This document shows positions 56,928-63,506 of a DNA stretch of 64,000 nt, one piece after another. A model generated the notes under the pieces. That model saw only the letters and a list, made by a program, of their open reading frames with translations, was not told the origin of the DNA and did not search any database. A program made the translations under genes and the position numbers. This stretch comes from Rubrivirga litoralis (GTDB lineage: Bacteria > Bacteroidota > Rhodothermia > Rhodothermales > Rubricoccaceae). Where the stretch lies: NCBI RefSeq assembly GCF_031846415.1, contig NZ_JAVRHT010000010.1, positions 33,889 to 97,888 of the forward strand. Direction: 5' to 3'. Every line of letters begins with the position of its first letter. Position 1 is the first letter of the stretch.

Positions 56928-58945
56928 GCGAGCGCCCCGAAGGCGAGCCGCCCCGCCCGGGCGGGGCGGGCTCCGAGCGGCCCGACGACGTGCGGCCGGC
57001 GCCGCAGTCGGTCGCGGAGCCGCAGACCCCCGCAGGGGACGGCGAAGCCAACGAGCCGTCGCCCGACGACGCGCTCGCCCCGAGCGGGCTGAGCGCGCCC
57101 GACCCCGGCGCCGAGGCGCTCGCTGAGGCCGACGCCGCGCCGGGCTCGCCGGCCGAGGCCGCCGACGTCGACCCCGAGGCCGCCCCGCCCCCAGCCGATC
57201 CACCGCGCGCCACCCCGCCCAGCGACGCCGAGGGCGGGGCGGGGCAGGGTGAAAAGGGCGCCTCGGGCGGGGCGGGCTCCGGCGCGCTGCTCGTGGCCGC
57301 CGGCATCTTCGCGAGCCGCGTGATCGGGCTCGTCCGCGACCGGGCCGTCGCGTTCTTCTTCGGGAGCGGGGCCTTTGCCGACGTGTACCGGCTCGCGCTG
57401 CGGGCGCCCAACTTCCTCCAGAACCTGCTGGGCGAGGGCACGCTCTCGGCGTCGTTCATCCCCATTTACTCGCGGATGCTGGAGGAGGGCCGGGAGGAGG
57501 AGGCCGGGCGGTTCGCCGGCGCCATCTTCGGGCTGCTGGCCGCCGTCGCGTCGGCCGCGGCCGTCCTGGGCGTGCTCCTCGCCGAGCCGTTCGTGGCCGT
57601 CATCGCGTCGGGGTTTCTGGACGACGCCGACAAGCTCCGGGCGGGGACGATCGTAGTCGACCGCTTCGAGCTGTCGGTCCGCGTGGTCCGGCTGACGTTC
57701 CCGATGACGGCGTTCCTGGTGCTCAGCGCGTGGGCGCTCGGCGTCTTGAACAGCCACCGGAAGTTTCTGCTGTCGTACTTCGCGCCGGTCGCGTGGAACG
57801 TGGCCCTCATCGCGGCCCTCTTCGGCGGGGCGACGCTCTACTTCGACGACCCGCTGGGGATCGGCGCGCTCGACGTGGTCCCGGCCGACGCGCTCAGCCG
57901 CCTGCTCGTCGCCGTGTTCGTGGGCGGCATCGTGGGCGGGATCCTCCAGTTCGGCGTCCAGCTCCCAACGGCGCTGAAGCTGATGAAGGGGTTCCGGCCG
58001 CGGCTGTCGCTGCGCGTCGAGGGCGTGCGCGAGGCGATCCGCGCGTTCGTGCCCGTTGTGCTCGGGCGGGGCGCGTACCAGCTCTCGGGCTACCTCGACT
58101 TCTGGCTCTCGACGTTCGTAGCCGCCGGCGCGCTGGGCGCGATCGGCTACGCGCAGACGCTGTACCTGCTGCCGATCTCGCTGTTCGGGATGAGCGTGGC
58201 GGCCAGCGAGCTCCCCGAGCTCAGCCGGATCTCGAAGGCCGAGCTCGACCGCTTTCTCGGCCGCGTGTCGGGGTCGGTCCGGCAGATCTTCTACCTGATC
58301 GTCCCGACGGTCGTGGGCTACCTCGGGTTCGGCTCGCTCGTCGTCGGCGCGTTCTACCAGACGGGGCAGTTCGACCTCAACGACACGTGGCAGGTCACGT
58401 TCGTGCTCATGGCCTACACGCTGGGCATGACCGCGACGACGGCGGGGCGGCTCCTGCAGAACGCGTTCTACGCCCTCAACGACACCAAGACGCCGGCGCG
58501 GATCGCCGTCTGGCGCGTGGCGGTCTCGGCTGTCATCGGGGCCGCGCTCATGTTCTACCTCGACCGCTTTAGCGTGAGCGGGCTCCTGGGCATCCCGTCC
58601 GAGGGCGAGCCGCTGCGGCTGGGCGCCGTCGGCCTGGCGCTGGGCTCGGCGGTGGGGGCGTGGGTCGAGCTGTGGCGGCTCGTCCGCGCGCTCCGGGCGC
58701 ACGAGCCGGCGTTCCGGCTCCCGTGGGGCGGGGCGGCGCGGATGCTCGGGCTGGCCGGGCTGGCGGCGATCCCCGCGGCGGCCGTGCGGTGGCTCGTCCC
58801 GGCCGACCCGTTCCCGGTCTGGCTCTACGGGGCCGGCGTCGTCGCCGTCTACGGGCTGGCCTACCTCGCGCTGGGCCACCTGCTCGGGCTGCCCGAATCG
58901 GACGCCTGGCTCGGCCGGTTCCTCCGCCGCGCAAAGCGGGGGTAG
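56924..58945 (+). CDS. murJ: Lipid II flippase MurJ
   Basis: This 673-residue MOP-superfamily inner-membrane flippase has about 14 helices. Diagnostic segments are GIFASRVIGLVRDRAVAFFFG, DVYRLALRAPNFLQNLLGEGTLSASFIPIYSRML, FELSVRVVRLTFPMTAFLVLSAWALGVLNSHRKF, VLGRGAYQLSGYLDFWLSTFVAAGALGAIGYAQTLYLLPISLFGMSVAASELPELSR, and YTLGMTATTAGRLLQNAFYALNDTKTPARI. The core arginines of the cavity are visible in these motifs. The first ~115 residues are a Pro/Ala/Glu/Asp-rich extension with several GC-box-encoded stretches; the true membrane core begins near residue 118. The GTG start at 56924 overlaps aroQ. A later start cannot be excluded, since nothing constrains the extension. Confidence 0.92.
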   Translation: MSERPEGEPPRPGGAGSERPDDVRPAPQSVAEPQTPAGDGEANEPSPDDALAPSGLSAPDPGAEALAEADAAPGSPAEAADVDPEAAPPPADPPRATPPSDAEGGAGQGEKGASGGAGSGALLVAAGIFASRVIGLVRDRAVAFFFGSGAFADVYRLALRAPNFLQNLLGEGTLSASFIPIYSRMLEEGREEEAGRFAGAIFGLLAAVASAAAVLGVLLAEPFVAVIASGFLDDADKLRAGTIVVDRFELSVRVVRLTFPMTAFLVLSAWALGVLNSHRKFLLSYFAPVAWNVALIAALFGGATLYFDDPLGIGALDVVPADALSRLLVAVFVGGIVGGILQFGVQLPTALKLMKGFRPRLSLRVEGVREAIRAFVPVVLGRGAYQLSGYLDFWLSTFVAAGALGAIGYAQTLYLLPISLFGMSVAASELPELSRISKAELDRFLGRVSGSVRQIFYLIVPTVVGYLGFGSLVVGAFYQTGQFDLNDTWQVTFVLMAYTLGMTATTAGRLLQNAFYALNDTKTPARIAVWRVAVSAVIGAALMFYLDRFSVSGLLGIPSEGEPLRLGAVGLALGSAVGAWVELWRLVRALRAHEPAFRLPWGGAARMLGLAGLAAIPAAAVRWLVPADPFPVWLYGAGVVAVYGLAYLALGHLLGLPESDAWLGRFLRRAKRG

Positions 58946-59177
58946 CGGGTTCGGGGTTCGGGGTTCGGGGTTCGGGGTTCGGGGTTCGGGGTTCGGGGTT
59001 CGGGAAGATGAGGGCCGCCCCGCCCCTGGCGTCGAGGGCGGGGCGGCGCGTTGTCCCGACGTTGTCCACCCCGCCCCGCCCCGCCCGCACGCTCTGCGCC
59101 GCCCGTACCCTGGCGTTTGGGTTCTGACCCTCCGAACCCTGAACGTCTGAACCTCGAACCTTGAACCACCCCGCCCT
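58946..59177. repeat. Word-repeat spacer with heptamer GGGGTTC array
   Basis: Seven perfect GGGGTTC units (58953-59001), with a degenerate CGGGTTC before them, begin right at the murJ stop. The right half holds the degenerate complementary words GAACCCTGAACGTCTGAACC and TCGAACCTTGAACC (about 59130-59168), ending just before the next GTG. GC-box words fill the middle. Confidence 0.85.
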
Positions 59178-59690
59178 GTGGCTGGATACCGCGGACACCT
59201 CGCCGGCGCCACCGTCTTCTACGGCCTCTACCTGGCCGCGCTCGCCCTCGTCTACTCCGTGGACCAGGCGTACCGCCAGTTTTCGGACCTCGAACTCGTC
59301 GCCATCCCCATCGCTCTGTTTGGCCTGTGCCTGATGTTCGGGCTGTGGCCGGACGTCGACACCAACTCGAAGGGGCAGAACCTGTTCTACTCGATCTTCT
59401 TCGTCGTCGACGTGGTCCTGATCGCGACGCGGCACACCGAGGAGGCGGCCTACCTCGGCCTGTTCTGCATCCTTCCGGCGCTGGGGAAGCACCGCGGGTG
59501 GACGCACACGACGTGGGCCATGCTGCTCATCCCGAGCCCGCTCCTGGCCCTGCCCCTGGTCCTCGCGCCCGACGCGCCGCTCGCGGGGCTCCCGTTCTAC
59601 GGCGCCGCCGTCGTGGGCTACTTCAGCCACCTCGTCATGGACGGCCTCGTCGTCCGCCTGCCGGGCCGCCGCCGCCGGGCGGGGTGGTAG
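59178..59690 (+). CDS. YdjM-family membrane-bound metal-dependent hydrolase-like protein
   Basis: This 170-residue membrane protein starts at GTG 59178 (MAGYRGHLAGATVFYG). It has about four hydrophobic helices and the family signature LFGLWPDVDTNSKGQ followed by KHRGWTHTTWAMLLIPSP, then VVGYFSHLVMDGLVVRLPGR. These D-x-D and H-R-G-x-T-H motifs define the YdjM/LexA-binding, inner-membrane metal-dependent hydrolase family (DUF457); enzymatic substrate is unknown. The end (RRRRAGW) runs into GC-box sequence. It lies between word-repeat spacers. Confidence 0.85.
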   Translation: MAGYRGHLAGATVFYGLYLAALALVYSVDQAYRQFSDLELVAIPIALFGLCLMFGLWPDVDTNSKGQNLFYSIFFVVDVVLIATRHTEEAAYLGLFCILPALGKHRGWTHTTWAMLLIPSPLLALPLVLAPDAPLAGLPFYGAAVVGYFSHLVMDGLVVRLPGRRRRAGW

Positions 59691-59747
59691 CGGGCAGCGG
59701 GCAGCGGAAGACCACCGCCCCGCCCACGCCGGAGCGGGGCGGCGGCT

Positions 59748-59776
59748 GTAGCGGCGTTGCATGCAACGCCGTCGGG
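59748..59776. repeat. Palindromic repeat family F, copy 4
   Basis: Identical to copy 1 over 29 bases including the palindrome GGCGTTGCATGCAACGCC. Confidence 0.85.
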
Positions 59777-59819
59777 CTGCGGGACGTGGGCGGGGCGGCG
59801 ACGGGCGGGAACGTCCCAG

Positions 59820-59852
59820 ACCGCCCCGCCCTCACGAACTGGGCGGGGCGGT
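59820..59852. terminator. GC-box inverted-pair hairpin, possible terminator
   Basis: ACCGCCCCGCCC pairs with GGGCGGGGCGGT over a 9-nt loop, 130 bases past the YdjM-like gene stop. Confidence 0.45.
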
Positions 59853-59895
59853 GACCCTGGCCGTGTCCCGCGCGTGGCGGAACCGCCCCGCCCAC

Positions 59896-59918
59896 GGGCG
59901 ACCGCCGGTCGCCCCTAC
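59896..59918. repeat. Palindromic repeat family G, copy 4 (inverted)
   Basis: GGGCGACCGCCGGTCGCCCCTAC is the reverse complement of copies 1 and 2. Confidence 0.8.
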
Positions 59919-59961
59919 GACGGGCGGGGTGGGCGGAACTTTTTGCGGCGCCCGCCCCATC

Positions 59962-60009
59962 CTCCTCTCCTCCTCTCCTCCTCTCCTCCTCTCCTCCTCT
60001 CCTCCTCTC
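59962..60009. repeat. Octamer tandem repeat CTCCTCTC (6 copies)
   Basis: Six perfect units end exactly at the base before the YetF ATG, so the whole ribosome-binding region of that gene is the repeat. Confidence 0.95.
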
Positions 60010-60585
60010 ATGGACTTTCTCTTCAAGTCGTGGACGTCGCTCGGCAAGACGATCCTGACGGCCGCCCTCATCTACCCGCTCCTCATCGTCGTCCTGCGGG
60101 CGGGCGGCAAGCGGACGCTCTCGAAGATGAACGCGTTCGACTTTATCGTGACCGTCGCCATCGGGTCGCTCCTGGCCTCGACCGTGCTCTCGACGGCCTC
60201 GCTGGCCGAGGGCGTCGGAGCCATCGCGGCGCTCGTCGTGCTCCAGACCCTCATCACCTGGCTCTCCATCCGGTCCGACCGCTTCGAGAAGCTGATCAAG
60301 TCGCAGCCGACGCTCATCTTCCACGACGGCCAGTACATCGAGCGGGCCATGCGGGACCAGCGCGTCACGCGCGAGGAGATCCGCAACGCGATCCGCACGT
60401 CGAGCTCGGCCTCGGTCGAGGACACAGCGGCCGTCGTCTTGGAGTCCGACGGCTCGTTCTCGGTTCTGTCGAAGGTGAAGGACGGGAAGGCCGAGGCGCT
60501 CGCGGGCGTCGACGGCGCCGAGGGGCGCTGGGACATCGACCCCGTGCAGGGACCGTTCACGAACCCCGAGCCCGGTGTGAGTTAG
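60010..60585 (+). CDS. DUF421/YetF-family membrane protein
   Basis: This 191-residue protein has three N-terminal helices (TILTAALIYPLLIVVLRAGGKR, FIVTVAIGSLLASTVL, IAALVVLQTLITWLSI) and a cytosolic DUF421 domain (PTLIFHDGQYIERAMRDQRVTREEIRNAIRTSSSASVEDTAAVVLESDGSFSVL). The KRTLSKMNAFDFIVTVAIGS segment is the family hallmark. YetF-like proteins are linked to spore or envelope functions in Bacillus, but the biochemical role is unknown. The ATG at 60010 directly follows the octamer array with no Shine-Dalgarno sequence, so copy number could alter translation. The downstream gene is convergent, 15 bases away. Confidence 0.9.
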   Translation: MDFLFKSWTSLGKTILTAALIYPLLIVVLRAGGKRTLSKMNAFDFIVTVAIGSLLASTVLSTASLAEGVGAIAALVVLQTLITWLSIRSDRFEKLIKSQPTLIFHDGQYIERAMRDQRVTREEIRNAIRTSSSASVEDTAAVVLESDGSFSVLSKVKDGKAEALAGVDGAEGRWDIDPVQGPFTNPEPGVS

Positions 60586-60600
60586 GCCGCCCCGCCCGCG

Positions 60601-61512
60601 CTACCAGCCGGCGCGGCGGCGCCAGACGAGAGCTGCGCCGAGCGCGGCGGCACCCGCGGCGAGCTTGAGGGGGAGCGGGTCAGGCACCGGCGGCGGCAGC
60701 GCCACGATGCCCGTCTCGTCGGCGACGGCCGGGGCGCGCCCGTAGCGGTGGCCGACGGGGACCTCGACGTGGCCGTCGTAGGCGCGCAGCAGCGTGCCCA
60801 CGCTGAGGCCCGTGATCGGCAGCCCGTGCCCGGCTCCGACCGCCGTCGGGTCGAGCTCGGCGAGGCGGTGGACGCTCGCCTGCGTGGCCTCCCAGTCGGG
60901 CGTGAACGGGGCCGGCGGCCGGTCGATCTGCTTCGGCTTCGTGACCTGGGCCGTCCAGCTGTCGAGGTCCATTGTGGCAAAGGCGTCGCCGGCCAGGAGC
61001 AGGCGATCGTCGTCGCGGAGCAGGGACACGTGGCCGGCCGTGTGGCCCGGCGTGTGCAGCCACCGCCACCCGGGCAGGCCGGGCACCGAGCCGTCGTCGG
61101 GGAGGGCGCGGACGCGGTCGCCGAAGTCGTACCCGGTCGTCGGGAAGAGCCGGCTGAGGGTGGAGATGGCGCCGGGGATGGTCGGGTCCTGGGGCGCGTA
61201 GTCCGAGCGGCCGGTGAGGTAGGGGAGCTCAAGCGGGTGCGCGTAGACGGGCACGTCCCACGCGCGGGCCAGCGCGAGCGCCGAGCCCGCGTGGTCGAAG
61301 TGCCCGTGCGTGAGGACGATGGCCTCGGGCCGCGCGCCGGCCCCGAACCGGGCCTCGGCCGCCGCCCGCGTCAGCGCCGCCGTCTTCGGCAGGCCGGTGT
61401 CGACGAGCACCCACGGCTCGCCCGGCGTCCCGACGAGGTAGGCGTTGACGAACCCGATGGGCACTCGGGCGACTCCAGGGGCGAACGGGTCGACGGCGAA
61501 CGAGGCGGTCAT
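60601..61512 (-). CDS. MBL-fold metallo-hydrolase (glyoxalase II-like)
   Basis: This 303-residue metallo-beta-lactamase-fold enzyme has AYLVGTPGEPWVLVDTGLPKTAALTRAAAEARFG, VLTHGHFDHAGSALALARAWDVPVYAHPLELPYLTG (HxHxDH and second His), LHTPGHTAGHVSLLRDDDRLLLAGDAF (third metal site His and Asp) and the late GAGHGLPITG His. It resembles the YflN/YobT-type hydrolases, whose substrates are undefined; lactonase or glyoxalase II activity is only possible. A C-terminal hydrophobic helix (LPLKLAAGAAALGAALVWRRRAGW) would anchor it to the membrane. The ATG at 61512 was chosen; the upstream frame is spacer sequence. Confidence 0.88.
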   Translation of the reverse strand: MTASFAVDPFAPGVARVPIGFVNAYLVGTPGEPWVLVDTGLPKTAALTRAAAEARFGAGARPEAIVLTHGHFDHAGSALALARAWDVPVYAHPLELPYLTGRSDYAPQDPTIPGAISTLSRLFPTTGYDFGDRVRALPDDGSVPGLPGWRWLHTPGHTAGHVSLLRDDDRLLLAGDAFATMDLDSWTAQVTKPKQIDRPPAPFTPDWEATQASVHRLAELDPTAVGAGHGLPITGLSVGTLLRAYDGHVEVPVGHRYGRAPAVADETGIVALPPPVPDPLPLKLAAGAAALGAALVWRRRAGW

Positions 61513-61605
61513 GGGCGGTCCGGCGGGCGGGGTGGCGTCGGTCAACGCGCCGCCCCGCCAAGCGTTCGCGGCACCGGGCGGGGCGGCACTGGGCGGGGCG
61601 GCAAC

Positions 61606-61628
61606 GGGCAACCGCCGGTCGCCCCTAC
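61606..61628. repeat. Palindromic repeat family G, copy 5 (inverted)
   Basis: GGGCAACCGCCGGTCGCCCCTAC has one mismatch in the left arm relative to copy 4. Confidence 0.75.
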
Positions 61629-61682
61629 GGGGTCGTGCGCGGGCGGGGCGGAACAAAACGGGCACCACCCCGCCCCCGCGTC

Positions 61683-61724
61683 TCATCCCTCATCCCTCAT
61701 CCCTCATCCCTCATCCCTCATCCC
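61683..61724. repeat. Heptamer tandem repeat TCATCCC (6 copies)
   Basis: Six perfect units lie 4 bases past the stop of the LD-carboxypeptidase gene. In that gene's RNA sense they are GGGATGA words, the same G-rich-after-stop pattern seen elsewhere. Confidence 0.92.
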
Positions 61725-61728
61725 CCGC

Positions 61729-62889
61729 CTACGCCACCGCCGACCCCAGGAACGTGACCGTCCCCGCGTCGGCGTCGACGCGGGCGGGGAGGCCGACGGG
61801 AACCGTGTAGACCGGCGAGGTGTGGCCGATGGGGGCGCCGAACACGGTCGGGCAGTCGTAGCCCCGGAGGTGCTCGCGGATCGTCCGCTCGGCGGACCAC
61901 GTCGAGTCGCCGTCGGTGCACCGCGCGCACTGGCCGAACACGACGGCGGCCGGGGCGCGGAGGAAGCCGGCCATCTCGAGCTGCGTGAGGAGCCGGTCGA
62001 CCCGGTAGGCCTCCTCGGACACCTCCTCGAAGAAGACCACGGCCCCGTCCGTGTTGGGGAGGTAGCCCGTCCCCGCGAGCGCGGCCAGGACCGAGAGGTT
62101 GCCGCCGACGAACGGCCCCTCGGCCACCCCGCCCCGGACCGTCTGCGTCTGGTCCCGGATGAGGCGCGTCTCGGGCGCGAGCGCGAGCGGCTCGCCGTCG
62201 ACGACGGTCTGGAAAAAGCTCTCCACCACCTCGTCGCTCCACGACGAGATGCCGACCGGCCCGTGGAACGTGACGAGCCCGGTCCGCGCCCAGATGGCGA
62301 CGAGGAGCGACGTGATGTCCGAGTAGCCGACGATGGGCTTGGGGTTGGCGGCGATCGCGTCGAAGTCGAGGAGCGGGAGGATCCGGGCGGCCCCCCACCC
62401 GCCGCGGATGGCGACGATGGCGTCGACCGCGGGGTCCTCGACCATCCGCATAAAGTCCTCGGCGCGCTGGGCGTCGGTGCCGGCCAAGAAGCCCTGCTTG
62501 GCCAGGACGTTGCGGCCCAGGCGGGTCTGGAACCCGAGCGCGCGGAGGTCCTGGATGGCCTCGGAGACCTGGGTCGCCGACTCGATCACGCCGGCCGGCG
62601 CGACCAGCCCGACCGTCCCGCCCCGCTGGAGGCGCGGCGGGAGCACGAGGGACTGCGCGGGCGGGGCGGCTTCCGCGGGCGGGGCGGCCTCCGCAGGCGG
62701 CGCGGCTTCAGCAGGCGGGGCAGGCAGCGGGGCGGCCTCGGCGACGGGCACGTCGCCGGCGGGCGGACGAGCGGGCGGGGCGGGCGGCGGGCGCCACGCG
62801 GTGCCGCACCCGGACAGGGCGGCGCCGGCGGCGCCGACGCCGAGCCAGCGGAGCGCCTCGCGGCGGGACGAGAATCGGGAGTCGGACAA
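61729..62889 (-). CDS. LD-carboxypeptidase (S66 family), Tat-exported lipoprotein-like
   Basis: The product is about 386 residues from the TTG at 62889. The N-terminus SDSRFSSRREALRWLGVGAAGAALSGC is a twin-arginine signal with a possible lipobox LSGC. A linker with four near-identical hexapeptides PPAEAA follows (about residues 53-76). The S66 domain contains GTVGLVAPAGVIE, the nucleophile Ser in KPIVGYSDITSLLVAIW, FVGGNLSVLAALAGTGYLP, FFEEVSEEAYRVDRLLTQLE (Glu) and PIGHTSPVYTVPVG (His), giving the Ser-Glu-His triad. It should trim the terminal D-Ala of murein tetrapeptides for wall recycling. The start is uncertain; a GTG at 63000 would place 37 residues ahead of the Tat signal. Confidence 0.88.
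   Translation of the reverse strand: MSDSRFSSRREALRWLGVGAAGAALSGCGTAWRPPPAPPARPPAGDVPVAEAAPLPAPPAEAAPPAEAAPPAEAAPPAQSLVLPPRLQRGGTVGLVAPAGVIESATQVSEAIQDLRALGFQTRLGRNVLAKQGFLAGTDAQRAEDFMRMVEDPAVDAIVAIRGGWGAARILPLLDFDAIAANPKPIVGYSDITSLLVAIWARTGLVTFHGPVGISSWSDEVVESFFQTVVDGEPLALAPETRLIRDQTQTVRGGVAEGPFVGGNLSVLAALAGTGYLPNTDGAVVFFEEVSEEAYRVDRLLTQLEMAGFLRAPAAVVFGQCARCTDGDSTWSAERTIREHLRGYDCPTVFGAPIGHTSPVYTVPVGLPARVDADAGTVTFLGSAVA
62655..62735 (-). repeat. 18-bp minisatellite in the LD-carboxypeptidase gene
   Basis: Four or so 18-bp units, each carrying the GGGCGGGGCGG word (last units diverged), encode the PPAEAA repeats. Copy number keeps frame because 18 is a multiple of 3. Confidence 0.8.
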
Positions 62890-63033
62890 CGGCGGGCGGA
62901 GCAGGCGGGCGGGGCGGCGAGTGTAACGAGGGCACGGCCCCGCTGGCACCGAAAGATCGCCGGGCGGGGCGGCGACGTGCGGCCGCCCCGCCCTCGTCAC
63001 GGCCGCCCCGCCCGGCGCGGCGGCCGGGGCGCG

Positions 63034-63040
63034 TAGCTTG
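63034..63040 (+). promoter_or_regulatory. Putative -7 element of the 63066 gene
   Basis: TAGCTTG, identical to the recC element, lies 25 bases upstream of the GTG. Confidence 0.5.
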
Positions 63041-63065
63041 GGGCCTCCCCCCGACCCGACGACCC

Positions 63066-63506
63066 GTGGCCCGCATCATCCACGCCGGCGACACGCCGGC
63101 CAAGCGCCGCCGCGCGCACACCCGCTCGTGCGCCGAGGCCCTCCGCCTGCTCGCCCAGCGCCCCGGCCTCGCCGCCGGCGTCTTCGACGCCGAGGCCAAG
63201 GACCTCGCCGCGTTCCTCGCCTTCCACCTCCGCGGCATCGAGGGGACGATCGAGGGGAGCGCCCAGTCGTGGGACGACCGCGGCTACTGGAAAAAGGCCG
63301 AGGCGCTCCGCGAGGACTACCGCTGGACGCGGTGGACGGCCGAGTCGCTCGAAGAGCTCCTCGTCGCCCAGAGATGGGACGAGGTCGTCCCCGTGCTCCT
63401 CGACCTCGTCCCCCGCTTTGCCGACGTCAACGTGAGCAAGATGACGCGCGACGCCGACCAGTGGGTCGGGGCCTACCGCGCGCTCGTCCGCCGGCAGGAG
63501 GCGTGA
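63066..63506 (+). CDS. Hypothetical protein with conserved-looking core
   Basis: This 146-residue soluble protein from GTG 63066 begins MARIIHAGDTPAKRRRAHTRSCAEALRLLAQRP, a basic N-terminus followed by helices (DAEAKDLAAFLAFHLRGIEGTIEGSAQSWDDRGYWKKAEALREDYRWTRW and EELLVAQRWDEVVPVLLDLVPRFADVNVSKMTRDADQWVGAYRAL). The pattern is almost all helical, with Trp-rich conserved-looking spots (SWDDRGYWKKAE). I do not recognise a family. It overlaps the downstream HsdR_N-like gene by 4 bases (GTGA) and has its own -7-like box. Confidence 0.75.
   Translation: MARIIHAGDTPAKRRRAHTRSCAEALRLLAQRPGLAAGVFDAEAKDLAAFLAFHLRGIEGTIEGSAQSWDDRGYWKKAEALREDYRWTRWTAESLEELLVAQRWDEVVPVLLDLVPRFADVNVSKMTRDADQWVGAYRALVRRQEA

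Larger units (their letters stand above)
59691..60009. other. 319-bp spacer dense in repeats, ahead of the YetF gene
   Basis: In order it contains an AGCGGGC word run, family F (59748-59776), a GC-box hairpin (59820-59852), family G inverted (59896-59918) and the octamer array 59962-60009. No gene is seen. Confidence 0.75.

Noticed and set aside
37552..61724. Tandem and palindromic repeats as CRISPR arrays
   Set aside because: Units are 7-8 bp with no spacers, or scattered palindromes; no cas genes are present.
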